A DNA stretch of 64,000 nt from contig CM066033.1 of the NCBI GenBank assembly GCA_033557465.1, forward strand, positions 17,609,080 to 17,673,079, written 5' to 3'. The DNA comes from Ichthyophis bannanicus. Taxonomy: Eukaryota; Chordata; Amphibia; Gymnophiona; Ichthyophiidae. Shown piece after piece: positions 40,016 to 51,388 of this stretch. The notes under the pieces are model-generated. The model searched no databases and was not told the DNA's origin. It saw only the letters and a list, made by a program, of their open reading frames with translations. Within the stretch, counting starts at the first letter, position 1; each line of letters begins with the position of its first letter. A program made the position numbers and the translations under genes.

Positions 40016-40893
40016 GGGCTTTAGCCGAGAATACCCGGCGCAGATACGTAGCGGCATGGGAACAATACCAAACATTTTGCAGAGAGGCCGTAATCCAGCA
40101 GGAAGACAGATTAACAGTGGCAACGATTCTGAGATGGATTATGCACTGCAAAACCAATGGCTACACAAAGGCCGCGGTACAAGCCCGTTTAGCGGCAGTA
40201 TCATTTTTTGCAAAGGCCATGGGGAAGAAGAGCCCCAAGGCTGAGTTTATTGTAAAGAAAGTGATGAGAGGCTGGTCCCGGGAACAGCCCCGAAGAGTGG
40301 ACAAATGCCGCCCGATCACTCATCAGATGCTCCAGCAACTGAAGGTAATGACCAGCCAAGTGTGTTACGATGAGTACGAGACGAGGCTGTTTCGATGCGC
40401 CTTTTCCTGGGCCTTCTACGGAGCATTTCGAGTAGGGGAGCTTGTGGCTTCCTCATCCGCGGAGCAGGGGACAGCCTGCGGAGGTATGGAAAAGCGAGAT
40501 GTGAGCATACTCACTAGGGCCGTAGAGCTACAGTTGCGCCGCTCCAAGACCGACGCGGAAGGAAAAGGGGCAAAGGTGGTGCTGTCGGCATTGCACAACG
40601 ACCCCTCATGCCCGCTGAGAAATGCTTTAGCCTACCAACAGTTACGGGTGTGCTCGGAGAATCATTGGTTCGTACATGCGAACGGGGCACCCTTATCACG
40701 TTTCCAATTCATCAGAGTACTCAAGCTAACAATTGAACGAACTGGACGGGATGCAAGCTTATACGGCTCGCACTCCTTTCGCATTGGAGCTGCTTCTACG
40801 GCAGCCAGCATCGGGATGTCCAGAGAGCAAATAATGAGGATAGTTCGATGGCGCTCGGATAGATACAAACTGTATATACGTCCAGCGCAGTGA
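40012..40893 (+). CDS. Ngaro tyrosine recombinase, intact
   Basis: The frame is open from within the end of RT (LGALAENTRRRYVAAWEQYQ, near 40012) to TGA at 40891. The start codon is not certain, and translation may use the overlap. Catalytic residues visible: Arg in AFYGAFRVGELVAS, Lys in LQLRRSKTDAEGKG, H-x-x-R in GSHSFRIGAASTAAS, and a Tyr in RSDRYKLYIRPAQ near the C-terminus. These make the R-K-H-R-Y set of the lambda-integrase superfamily complete. It would join circular Ngaro DNA to the genome without a DDE integrase. Codon use and GC match gag and RT. Confidence 0.85.
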   Translation, partial: LGALAENTRRRYVAAWEQYQTFCREAVIQQEDRLTVATILRWIMHCKTNGYTKAAVQARLAAVSFFAKAMGKKSPKAEFIVKKVMRGWSREQPRRVDKCRPITHQMLQQLKVMTSQVCYDEYETRLFRCAFSWAFYGAFRVGELVASSSAEQGTACGGMEKRDVSILTRAVELQLRRSKTDAEGKGAKVVLSALHNDPSCPLRNALAYQQLRVCSENHWFVHANGAPLSRFQFIRVLKLTIERTGRDASLYGSHSFRIGAASTAASIGMSREQIMRIVRWRSDRYKLYIRPAQ

Positions 40894-41020
40894 GCAATGA
40901 TGGACTAAGTAATATCAACCAAAAAAAAACAAACAATAACCTGTGTAATGGCATAGAGCTGGATTTGGTGGCAATGGTAATGTATAGATGCATTTTGTGT
41001 ACAGACAAAGCGAATGATCA

Positions 41021-41689
41021 TTGTTGTATAAGTACTGCCATAATCATATCTTTCTGGTTGTGATCCATGCAGGGGTAAGTTGCCACCTATGGCCGCGAGA
41101 AGTGTGGATATGTGGCCATTCATTTGTTCACTGGGCCCAAAAGCGGACTCGGTGCAGACCGCAGGGGTTGAATTTGGGATTACCAAGGGCAGATGTGGCG
41201 GTGGTGTGGCTAGGACGACGGGGTATGGTGTGGGACCAGCTGATGCCATCCTTGCTCCAAAGGAAGAGATCGACCGGGAACCCAGCGATGATTGTGATCC
41301 ATTTGGGGGGCAACGACCTTGCGTCTACGCGCAGCGTCGAGCTCACCAAAAAGATGCAAAGCGACATGCTAGCGCTGGCTAACACATTTTCCGGAGCGAT
41401 CTTGGCATGGTCACACATCTTACCACGGCGCGTGTGGAGGGGAGAGAACTCGCACAGGGCAGTTGAGAGGACAAGACGAAAAGTGAACAGATGGATGGCC
41501 CGCTTCATGGGAGCCATAGGGGGATACAACATCACGCACGACCTCACAGAAGAGAGATGCCCGGTATTGTATCGTGCAGATGGAGTGCACTTGTCCGACA
41601 TTGGAATGGACATTTTTCTCTGCGCCATACAAGATACGATCGAACGACTATGGCAGAAGCAGGGGTTGGCCACAGCTGCGCGTTGATCG
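41021..41689 (+). CDS. Ngaro SGNH hydrolase
   Basis: 221 codons. The block-I Ser lies in VWICGHSFVHWAQKR (GxS, usually GDS), block III in AMIVIHLGGNDLAST (GGND), and the Asp-His pair in LYRADGVHLSDIGMDIFL (D-x-x-H). The Ser-Asp-His triad of SGNH/GDSL esterases is therefore present. A hydrolase frame downstream of the recombinase is known in some vertebrate Ngaro elements; its substrate is not known. The start may be nearer WPREVWICGH, because the first 25 residues look non-homologous. It is separated from the recombinase by 125 bp with an A-rich tract. Confidence 0.8.
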
Positions 41690-42268
41690 GTGGGGCCCCG
41701 TCAACAAGCGAGGATTCGCTGTCGACGGGGTTGGCGGGAAGAAACGCACCCGGTGAGAGAGAACCCAGCCTAGGCCTTAAGTAAAGGGGGAGAGGTACAG
41801 GAGCGAAACACGGACCTGTCCCCGGAGAGAGTAAGATGGTGACAAGAACACCGCTCGGAGGGCCCCCTGCCTGGCTTCGACGGCGGGCAAGGGGGGGGGT
41901 AAAGAAGAAAAGGTTGCCAAGTCTGCTTGAACGGCAGGCATAACAGCTTTTGAATGAAGGACATGAAAGACTGAGGGGCGGAGAAAATGCTTTTACGGCA
42001 TAATTTTGCCGCCGGACATTTACAAAGACTGCGGGATATTGGCTGTGGCTCTCGAGGGGGCAAAAAGGAAAGAGGTGTTACCGGGAAGTTGTATACTGTG
42101 TTGTATGGATTGTTACGTGCATGCTGTGGCCAACAGTTTTGTGCTGTTAATAACCATTTGTGTGTAAATAAATAGAATTAGTCTGGTGAAAGAAACCACT
42201 GGTGTAACGTTGTGACTTATTATAGGGGAGGGTTGCTGGGAGGGCGGGGGGGGGGGGAGGGGAGGCGG
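41690..42268 (+). other. Ngaro 3' non-coding region
   Basis: No coding. There are G runs at about 41889-41900 and 42240-42262 and an AATAAA-type word (AAATAAATAGAA, about 42166-42177). The split direct repeats of Ngaro should lie here, but I could not pair them with the leader by eye. Confidence 0.5.
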
Positions 42269-43073
42269 TAGGGTAAAGGGAGGGGAACCCGAGGCGGTTA
42301 TGCCAGTTGCGTGGCTGAGCCAGCCTTGAAAGAACTGTTCCTCTTGCTAAACTAACCTTAAAGCCTAAGCAGTGAGAAAGTAAATTCCTGGGTGTTTTGA
42401 AAGGGGAATTTACTGCAACATAAGCTAGTGAAGTAAGGCTATGATTCATGCTTCTTTGTCAGCTGTGTTGAAACTCTACAACAGTAAGAAAGTTAATTGG
42501 CTGCTATAAGAGTTTGTGCTTTGCTCCTGTCTTATATGAAAAGCCTGCTATAAGAGTCTTGAGGACATTTTGAATGCTTATTTCATATCCTAAGTTTGGT
42601 TTCCACCTGGAAATGCAGCCTAGAGAGAATTAAGGCTGAGTGAACATAAATTGCCATAGGAGAAGTAAAGTTTGTTTTCTTTATTTTCTGATTGACAAAG
42701 GACTATAAGAAAAGTGGCATCTTGTTCTCTGTGAAAAGGCTAAGCTTCTGCAGTGAAGAGGACTTTAAAAGCCAATGTTGAGTTGTGTATGTTTTGCCAC
42801 CAACTTGCTGAACCCTAAGCAAAATCCTATAATTTATAATTCTGTAAATGGTACCTGGAACCTGATCTGTTCTATTGTGTTCAAAATAAACTTTTCTGTC
42901 ATAAGCCTTACCCTCGGTTTACCTCGACTACAATCCTTCTACTTAAAGCATAAATATAACAGCTTATAGAAGAAGGTTTTCTCAACCACCACGCCCTCAA
43001 CAACTAGAAGACTAGTGGTTTTGGCATTGTGCTTGCGACAGTATATTAGTAAGGGAATAGCTCTACATAGAAT
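42269..43073 (+). other. Unassigned region, presumed continuation of 35115-35841
   Basis: Starts with TAGGGTAA (candidate target duplication) and holds no open frame with a known domain. GCTATAAGAGT occurs twice (about 42502 and 42548). AATAAA at 42886-42891 (TTCAAAATAAACTTTTCTGT) could be a poly(A) signal. The composition and this signal would fit an LTR or a 3' UTR, but there is no second copy to test it. Confidence 0.35.
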
Positions 43074-43250
43074 AATCTCCAGGAACAAGCAGGAATGTAG
43101 TCTTCACATATGGGTATTGTTGGCATCGATGGAGCCCACGCTGGAACGCTCCCCAGCGTCTTATAGGAAAGCTTTTGGGAGCATACCACTGTGCCTGCGC
43201 TGCTGCTTTCCCGCCTTTCCAACTCTCCCTCTTTGGTTTTTCATTTTCTG
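43074..43250 (+). repeat. Left inverted terminal repeat of DIRS-3
   Basis: ATCTCCAGGAACAAGCAGGA, TCTTCACATATGGGTATTG, CGCTCCCCAGCGTCTTATAG and CCCGCCTTTCCAACTCTCC match the ITRs of DIRS-1 and are repeated inverted at 61755-61949. The CGGTACCG core of the other copies has become TGGCATCGATGG. Confidence 0.8.
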
Positions 43251-43489
43251 CGGAGCCGAAAGGCTGCATTCCCTGTCACTGCAGAAAATGTTCTTTTTTT
43301 GTGGTCGCATCTGCCTTCCTGTAGACACTGACAACAGTACCATCAGTGTTTGTTTGTTTGTTTGTTTGTTTGTCATTTATTTTCTTTCTTTCAAAAAAAA
43401 AAATATTTTTTCTTGATGGTCTTTCCCCTCTTGGTGCTTCGGCGCCATTTTGGGCTGTAGGTCTCGTTTTTTCTTAAAATTTAGAAACC

Positions 43490-44796
43490 AACTAGTGGTT
43501 TCAAGAAATGTTCAAAATGTAGCAGTACTATTTCTGCTACCGACACCCATGACTGGTGTCTTAAATGTTTGGGCCCAGACCATTCTCCATCAGAGTGTCT
43601 CCTCTGCAGAAAGATGACTAAGAGGGGCCTGCAGAATAGAGCTGCGAAACTTGGCATCCTTTTTGCCTTGGATGCAATGTCCGTTGCATCGATATCTTCC
43701 ATGGCTTCATCTTCCTCCCATGGATCTCAGGTAACCAAACCTAGGTCTTCCTTGAAGACTGACCAGTCCTCAAAGGGTAGATCTCCTTCTAAGCATCGAG
43801 ATGCTTCTAGCATTGCCCTCAAGGAGAATACTGGCCAAACAACCCAGGTGGAAGGTCTTTGCCTTCAAAGCATTATCGGGGTCCCAAGATGTTCCCAAGG
43901 TGTCCACCTCTGGAGAGCTCTTGGTACCATGTTCTGGGATCATGGCCCGTTCTGCCGGTGCAGACACCCAGACATCGGCAGGCTCCATGGATCAAAATAT
44001 CCCAGCCATTCATTGGAGTCTTGCGGCCTTGCTAGCAGCCACCATACTGCTAAAGCCGCTGCAATCGGTTCCGCAGTCATCGATACCAATACAGGTACCG
44101 GATGTATCTGCATTTAACGTTGCACTGCTCTCCATGCTACCACTCATGCTGGCCCTAGAATTGGTGTCCGGCATGGAAGGTCCGGTATTGAGGCATTCCG
44201 ATACCGATTTTGTTTGGTACCGTCGACAGGCAGTGCGGGAGCACCCAGCCCGTCGATACTTCGAGTCTTCCAATTCTTCTGATGACTCCATCGGTACCGG
44301 AGCGGTTCTTCTGAAGGATCCCTCTCATTCCCCGCAGCACCAGATGTTTCCTTCGGAGGACATATCTTTTCAAGACTTTATATGGGATGTGGCTTGGGGC
44401 TCACAATTGCCATGGCCCCCGAGAAGGAACAGAGAGCTGAAGAACTTGAAATTCTTCAGTATCCTGCAGCACCTAAAGAGGCCATAATCCTTCCCATACA
44501 TCGGATTTTGTATGACCTCATGCTTAGGATCTGGGAGACACCTTTAACGGTGTCTCCACATTCTCGAAGACTCGATACAATGTACCGGGTACCACAGTGT
44601 CCCAGGTTCCAAAAAATGCAGTTACCACACCATTCCATGGTTGTAGAATCGGCAATGTGATGAATTAAAAGTGCCAAGACAAAATTATCTAATCCTCCAA
44701 GCCGTGAGGCAAGAACTCTCAATGCCTTTGGTTGTCGATGTTTTCAGGCCTCTATGTTATCAGCCAGAATAAGTTCATAGAGTCCGAGAATACTAT
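43490..44796 (+). pseudogene. DIRS-3 gag-like protein, broken
   Basis: Pieces in several frames: FKKCSKCSSTISATDTHDWC-type zinc region (about 43500-43570), GPDHSPSECLLCRKMTKRGL, SKGRSPSKHRDASSIALKEN, IHRILYDLMLRIWETPLTVS, RFQKMQLPHHSMVVESAM then a stop. It follows the DIRS-1/-2 gag until about 44780, after which the L1 insertion and a deletion interrupt it. A basic piece resumes at 58292-58500. A GTTT microsatellite lies upstream at 43345-43375. Confidence 0.75.
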
Positions 44797-44811
44797 TTTA
44801 AAAAGGCTCTC
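44797..44811. repeat. L1 target-site duplication, left copy
   Basis: TTTAAAAAGGCTCTC, repeated exactly at 58277-58291 after the L1 3' end. Confidence 0.9.
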
Positions 44812-44985
44812 GACGACTTCCGGTGATGCGTGAGTGAGAGAGGATGTGCCTCCTTCGCTCCGGGGCTGCATCGGCAATAAATCCTGATTTAATCGGCTTT
44901 CTATGAACCCTCATCCCTATTTTTTCCCTGAGAGAGCTGTATCATTGTTTTCTAAGCCTGATAACCTTGCCAGCGCAGACCTGCT

Positions 44986-45825
44986 ATGCCTTTACCGGCC
45001 CGGAAGGAGCGGGAGAAAATGCCGAAAACGGGGCCTGCTGCTGCGGCCACGCGCCAGCCTGCCTCACCGGGTGCGGAAAGCACGGACTCCACGTCGGAAG
45101 AGCTGGCGCGGGAGGTAGTGCGGCTCCTCGAACCGAAGTTTGATCGTGTCATGCAGAAACTGGAGGGGATGGAGGAGTCCATGACCGAGTTCGGCCGTCG
45201 CGTGGAGGGAGTTGAGCACCGCGTGGCCGCGGTGGAGGAAGGTGAAAGTCGCCGAGATGGGGAGCTCGAGACACAAAAGAAACTCCTTTTGGAGGCGCAG
45301 CAGAAGCTAGAGGACCTGGAAAACCGGTCCCGGCGGAACAACTTGAGGCTTGTGGGTCTCGGAGACGAACGCACTGATCAAGAGCTGCTGGCCTTCCTGG
45401 AGTCATGGCTCCCTGAAGCGTTGGGGATACCGGACCTACAGGGTCTTTTCCGGATTGAGCGAGCGCATCGCCTGGGAGTCCAGAGAGATCCAGCTGACCG
45501 GCCACGTGTGGTGATTATTCGAGTGCTCAATTTTCAGCACAAATGGCGGATTATCCAGGCTTACCGTAAAAAAGGCGAGCTCACTCTCCAAAATAAAAAG
45601 ATCCTCATCTTTCAAGATTACTCAGTGGCGGTGGCCGCCAAGCGTAGGGAATTCTCCCCCATCTGCACAGAGCTGTTCAAGCGACGAGCGAGGTTTACCC
45701 TGGCCTACCCTGCTGTGCTGCGAGTCTCCCTCAATGGTCAGAATCATACTTTTGAGAATGTGCGGACAGCGCAGCAATTTCTGGAGCGGCTCCCCTCCCT
45801 GAGTGATGTGGGGAACGGATCATGA
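44986..45825 (+). CDS. L1 ORF1 protein, intact
   Basis: 279 codons from MPLPARKEREKMPKTG; a second Met (MPKTGPAAA) lies 11 codons on. A disordered Ala/Pro-rich N-terminus is followed by a heptad-like coiled coil (FDRVMQKLEGMEESMTEFGR to LLLEAQQKLEDLENRSR, about residues 50-120). The RRM domain starts at SRRNNLRLVGL, with FRIERAHRLG and PRVVIIRVLNFQHKWRII. The C-terminal domain reads LIFQDYSVAVAAKRREFSPI, ARFTLAYPAVLRVSL. This is the standard trimeric RNA-binding ORF1p layout of L1. Intact coding suggests a recent insertion. Confidence 0.9.
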   Translation: MPLPARKEREKMPKTGPAAAATRQPASPGAESTDSTSEELAREVVRLLEPKFDRVMQKLEGMEESMTEFGRRVEGVEHRVAAVEEGESRRDGELETQKKLLLEAQQKLEDLENRSRRNNLRLVGLGDERTDQELLAFLESWLPEALGIPDLQGLFRIERAHRLGVQRDPADRPRVVIIRVLNFQHKWRIIQAYRKKGELTLQNKKILIFQDYSVAVAAKRREFSPICTELFKRRARFTLAYPAVLRVSLNGQNHTFENVRTAQQFLERLPSLSDVGNGS

Positions 45826-47117
45826 GCTTGTGTCCGCAGTGGAGCTGTTAACGGACATTCTTGAACTAATGCCTATTAGATAGTTAAGACCCTTATGTGC
45901 TCCACGATTAGATACGGAGTCTGGTTGGCCTTGGATAGCCCTGTGAGTTCTGCACTGGAAGTATTCGCTAGGCCGCGGGCCTCTGGTCCGGGACCAACAT
46001 ATGCGCCTGCTTTCTATTGCCTTAGGGCCCCGTTGGGGGTGTGAGGTGCATGGTTAAAGTCTGGGCTGGACGGGGGGGGGGGGGGGAACCCCTTAAGCTT
46101 AACTACTGTAGGGATCCGTTAAGCCTTCTGGTCTGGTAATCAGTGGCCCTCCATTTCTCCCCAGTGGATCCTTGGGCTTGCCTAGGATATCTGAGATACA
46201 GCTGAGCCGCGAGGTCCCTAGGCGCTAGAGCTTCCTTTGCTTAGCGATGCTGGCGCAGAACCTGTGATAGTTGCCTATTGGCACGCTAATGATCTTCAGG
46301 GTTCGCTCCAGGCTATGAGCTTACCATTCTCATGACCAGCTGGATTAACGTGGGTCATTGTTTGCGAAATTGATCTTCCACTATAGGGCGACACACTGCG
46401 AGGGATCTGTTGTGAGCTTCGTCTTTGGTAAGCAAGGACTCAGCTCATAAGATTATTGATGTTATTTACTAAGGGGATGTATGTGGTTCCATTGTGGCCT
46501 ATGCGTGCCCCTTCACCAGGGCCGCTGCGGCTATATATATGGAGATTAACAAGGTGGCGAGACCTATGTGGGTTATTTTGCTTCTGTATTAACCTCGCAG
46601 ACCTTAGGATTTCTAGTTCAGTGATGACCTCCTTGGTCGCTCCCCTGAAATCATGGAAACATGAAAACATGAGAACTGTTTAAGGTAAATGCCTAAGTAT
46701 TGTTTGGTGACCTTTTTACCTTTGTGTTTGTATTTGCATCTCCCTGAGATTCAGGGGGTGTGGGGATTCGCAAGGGGGGTTCGAGGCAGCCCTGCAGCAT
46801 CGCTATGGAGTCCTAACCTCGGTGTAGTAACTGAGGGTTTAATAGTTTGGGTGAGTGTTTAGGAGGGGGAGGGGGGGATAGGGGACGGGGGGAGGGGGGA
46901 GTGGGATTGGGGTGGGGCCTGGGTGTGATGTGTGTTGAGAGTGAGCTGTTTTTATGGTTTATGAATGCCTATGTCTGGTATGTTCTGGTTTTGGAGAGGG
47001 GAAGATGCCTGTGGATGAAGCCGCTGCCTGGACGGTGTCTTAGGTTGAGGCTGGGCGACCTGAGACGTGGATGTGGTTGGTGGATACGTTTCTTTTTGGC
47101 CCTATTGAAATGCATGC
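45826..47117 (+). other. Long ORF1-ORF2 spacer of the L1
   Basis: 1.3 kb without a convincing frame. It contains an uninterrupted G run at about 46074-46087 and a dense G-rich block at 46861-46920 with at least four G runs (quadruplex-forming pattern), both on the coding strand. No promoter motif is recognised. Confidence 0.6.
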
Positions 47118-50100
47118 ATGAGTACTGAGCTCCGTATGGTCTCCTGGAATGTTGGGGGGGTCAACAGCCCGGTTAAAAGGACTAAGATTTTGCAGGCTCT
47201 TAAGAGGGGGCGGGCGCAAATTGCTTTCTTACAAGAAACCCATTTGAATGCGCTTGAACATGCCAAACTCAAAAGGGATTGGGTGGGACAGGTTTTTGCG
47301 GCCTCGGCGATTAGCAAGAAGAGAGGTGTAGCCATTCTAGTGCAACGGGGCTTGTCTGTAGAGGTCCTTGGCCAAGACGTGGATGCGCAGGGACGTTTTC
47401 TTTTTTGCATGTGAAAATTCAAGGTGAGGAGTTGTTTTTAGGGAATATATATGCTCCTAACGCGTATGATCACCAATTTTTTCGGGGCCTACTGCGGAAA
47501 CTCCTGGGGGCACCAAAAATTCCTCTGATCTTGGCAGGTGACTATAATTGCCCACATGACCCTACTTTGGACAAATCTGGTGCTGGGGGCTCCTGGGAGG
47601 CCTGGCGTAACAAAGGCGTGGGATATCTTTGTAACATGGGCGGTTTGCTTGACTCGTGGAGAGTTCTACATGGGGTGGAGAGGGACTACACACATCTGTC
47701 GAGAGTACACCAGACTTGGTCGAGGATTGATTACATTTTGATCTCACATGAGAGTCTAGGGAAAGTGATCCGGGTGGAGATCGATCCCTTAGTGGTATCT
47801 GATCATGCTAAAGTGGTTTTGGACTGGAGGGTGAAGCCGGTGGGCGGAGCCCGTTGGTCTTTTCCGGGGTATCTCTGGCAGAAAGAAGAGTTTCGAGCTT
47901 ACCTTATCCAGCATTGGGAGGAGTATCTCTCGCTTAATGATACGGGCGAGGTTAGTGTGGCGACGCTCTGGGAGGCGGGAAAGGTGGTTCTTAGGGGCCA
48001 CATTATAGCGTACGTGGCAAAAGAAAGGAAACGTCTAAATACTCAGATTGTGGACCTCGCGCGACAGTTGCAGGAGGCCAAACGGGTAGCGCTCCGGTTG
48101 CCGTCTAGGTTACCAGAGTACTTGGCGCTACAGCGAGATCTCAATGAGGTACTGCATGATAGAGCGGTCCAGTCGCTGAGTTATTATAAACACCAGCTTT
48201 TTAGGTTTGGGGACCGTACGGGACGCTTATTGGCGTGTCTGGTCAGCCGGCGGGGCGGTATCCATGGGGTGGCTCGAATTAAGGATGCGCAGGGGGTTAG
48301 GCATGCGAAACTGGATAAGATTGTGGACGTTTTCAGTCAGTACTATCGGGAGCTTTATACCCCTGCGCCGGAAAATAGAGCCTGGGAGCGGGAGTTTCTT
48401 GATGCGGTTGATCTTCCTCGGTTGACAGCCTCTGAGCTTCATGAGCTCAATGCGCCTATAGCCCAGGCGGAACTCCAGCGGGTCATCAAAGCTGGCAAGA
48501 CGCACAAGGCCCCTGGACCTGATGGTTATGGCTCCGAATTCTATAAGATCTTGATGGACCAGGTGACGCCTACTCTGATGGTCTTATATCAGGAGGCCCA
48601 AGAGTTGGGTACCTATCCCCGAGATATGAGGACGGCGGCGATTACTATTATACCTAAGAAGGGTAGAGACCCAGAGGACCCGGCTTCTTATCGTCCTATC
48701 TCCCTGATTAATTATGATATGAAATTGGTGGCTTCGGTATTGGCGTCTCGCTTGCAACAGTTCTTGCCGAGACTGATTGGCACCCATCAATCTGGTTTTG
48801 TGAAGGGGAGAAGTGCTTTCTCCAATATTAGTAAAGTGTTGCTTGGGATGGAGCGTTGCTCACTCCATCTGGAGCCTCTGATCTTAGTGAGCCTGGACGC
48901 GGAAAAAGCCTTTGATAGAGTGTCCTGGCCCTATATGTTCGAGGTGTTGGCCCGATTTGGGTTTGACGGGGCCTTTATGGCCTGGATACGGGCCTTGTAC
49001 ACGAATCCTTTAGCTTGCGTAGCCAGTGGAGGCGTTTCCTCTTCGGCCTTTAACTTGCAGAGGGGTACGAGGCAGGGATGCCCCTTGTCGCCTTTGCTCT
49101 TTGTCTTGCAGTTGGAGCCCTTACTGCTTTCACTTATAAGGTCCGAGAGAATTCGGGGTATTGACTGGCCCGGGGGAGGAATCAAGGTCAGTGCCTTTGC
49201 GGACGATATGCTGTTGTGTTTATCCAACCCACAGGCCTCACTGGAAGGCGCGATGGAGTTGATCCAGCGGTTTGGTTCTTTCTCCGGATTGCGGATTAAT
49301 GTGGGCAAATCCGTGGCTTTGGATGTAGGCAATCTTGCTCGATCGGGGTGGCACGGTTCGTTCCCCTTGAGTTGGGCAGCGGGTCAATTTCGATATCTGG
49401 GGATACAGATCCCGGACCGCATCTCCCAATTATATGAGGTTAATATCCGACCTATGCTACTGCGTACCGTGGACACGCTCAGGCGATGGAAAGACCTGCC
49501 GCTCTCCCTCATGGGTAGAGTAGCTCTCTTTCAAATGATGGAGGCTCCCCGATGGATGTATCTGCTGCGACATGTGCCTCTCTGGCTCTTGCGTCGTGAC
49601 GTACTGTTTTTCAGAGTCAGGTGAGACGTTTTCTATGGAAAGGGATGAGGGCTCGGATACCGTTCTCCGTACTTCAGAGCAGTAGAGCTGAAGGGGGGCT
49701 GGGACTCTTTTCGCTTCGAGATTATAATTTTTTAAGCTTGTTGGGCCCCTTACGGGATCTGATTTTGGGACGTGATATTACTTTACCACGGAGTCTAGTT
49801 CACTCGATGTCGCAGCCCTCCCACGCGGCCTTTTTGCTACATTGCGGCAGTAGTCTCTTACCCAGGCCCTGGAGAGAATCGCAGTACTTGGGCACGTTGA
49901 GGCAGGCCTGGAGATTTCTGTGTCAGCGTAAGGGGGTGAACTGGTCAGCTACGGATTGTCTGCCCCTGAGTGGAAACGGGGATTTTGAGCCGGGGAGGAA
50001 ACTTGGGGGCCCCAGGAGTTGGAAGGCGGGGGGTTTAGACTTTCTGGGTCAATTATGCATGCCAACGCAGGGAGAGCTTGATTCTTTTCAATCTCTGCGG

Positions 50101-50832
50101 GACAGATACTCACTGATGCCCTCTACGTTCTATTTTTACTTACAGGTGCGACATTATGTCCGGACGCTGCAGCAGAGTCCGGGTTTACGGCTTAATCATG
50201 AAGGGGTGTGGGCCTTCATAGCCCGGGAAGATTTGCGGGTTACTTTGCGCTCCTTGCGGGAAGAGTGGCATCCAGGCGGAGATAGGGGCCCGTTGGAGCT
50301 CTTACTTCGTCGATGGCAGCGAGATGGAGCTGGTGAGGTCCAGATCGATGTGGACGACCTCCAGGATGCTTTTCAGCGACTTGGTTCCCTATCTGAAGCG
50401 GTTCGCTTCCGGGAACTTCAATATCGAATCCTTTGGCAAGCGTATGTACCCAATGTCTGGGCGGCTAGGATGGGGGTGCTCTCGACAGATGTCTGTCAGC
50501 TTTGTCGGACTCACACGGGGACTCTGCTGCATCGTCTCTGGACATGTACTTGCATTGCCTCCTTCTGGTGTGCGGTTCAGGGAGCCTTACGTGTCTGGAG
50601 GCCTGCAGGAGGGGCGCTCTCGCCTGAATGGTGCCTATTTGGAGTCCCCGGTACCAGTAATCGACCGCAACCCAGAGCTTCTGGGGTGAGCCTGGGGACG
50701 GATCTCTCTGTTTATGATCTAAGGCTCTATGATAGGGGTTTCTTGATAGCGAAGCACTGCATTCTCAAACACTGGCTTGAGGACAAGCCCCCGGGGATGG
50801 AGGAGTGGAGGAATAGTTTTCTCTACTTGTAG
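47118..50832 (+). pseudogene. L1 ORF2: endonuclease-reverse transcriptase with two frameshifts
   Basis: Three adjoining plus-strand frames (47118-47414, 47405-49624, 49621-50832) cover about 1240 residues, the normal length for ORF2p. APE endonuclease: RMVSWNVGGVNSPVKRTKI, AFLQETHL, LAGDYNCPHD, WSRIDYILIS, VSDHAKVVL. RT: ITIIPKKGRDPEDPASYRPI, LIGTHQSGFVKGRSAF, LVSLDAEKAFDRVSWPYM, TRQGCPLSPLLFVLQLEPL, VSAFADDMLLCLS (catalytic FADD). The third frame has RRFLWKGMRARIPFSVLQSS and a C-terminal Cys motif, CQLCRTHTGTLLHRLWTC (C-x2-C-x7-H-x4-C-type). The two breaks (near 47405 and 49621) involve single bases and could be assembly errors; otherwise the frame is clean. Confidence 0.85.
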
Positions 50833-51388
50833 AGTTGTGAGAGGCGCACGGCCCAGATTTTGGGGGGCAAGAAACAACGAGAGTTTGAAAAAATTTGGCA
50901 GGGGGTTGCCTGATGATCTAACATTCCAGGTGATTATGGCATCACGGGCTCTATGGCTTGCTCGGTGTAGAAGTGAGTGAGTGAAACGGGGGTTTATGGA
51001 CAGAGCGGCTTTATCGATGTGTGTGTGTTGGAGGAGTGCTCTTAGCAGGGGTTGCACCAGCAGAGGGGAGGTGGTGGGGAGGGGGGGGTAGCGGGTTGGG
51101 GAGTGCTTTTGGGGTTATCTCTTGTTCTTATTGATTGTTCTAATCGGACCACACCGCGTTGCCCCGAAGCCTCCTGGCGTTTGCTCTGGTTCTGAGCCTT
51201 GTTATGATTATGATAACGGTTACTACTAGTATTTTATTACTATATTCTCTTGGCTGTTCTGATTGCTGTTATAGTTCTTACTGACCACCCAGTCTTGACA
51301 TTTGTACTGTATTCTGTGATGTTTTTTTGGCATGGGGGTGACGTGTGATGACTTGTGATCTGCTGTTATCGTATTTTGGTATGGAGTC

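Larger units (their letters stand above)
36011..42268 (+). mobile_element. Ngaro-type tyrosine recombinase retrotransposon with four open frames
   Basis: A plus-strand element of about 6.2 kb with gag, RT-RNase H, tyrosine recombinase and SGNH hydrolase in the order known for vertebrate Ngaro elements. No stop or frameshift is seen in any of the four frames. The leader (36011-37080) is GC- and CpG-rich at first (G runs near 36076-36110 and 36430-36445), then AT-rich. The 3' end (41690-42268) is non-coding with G runs. I could not identify the split direct repeats expected of Ngaro, so both ends are approximate. Confidence 0.8.

Noticed and set aside
40012..40893. Phage or integron integrase, suggesting bacterial DNA
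   Set aside because: The tyrosine recombinase is flanked by RT-RNase H and the SGNH hydrolase in Ngaro order, in eukaryotic context.
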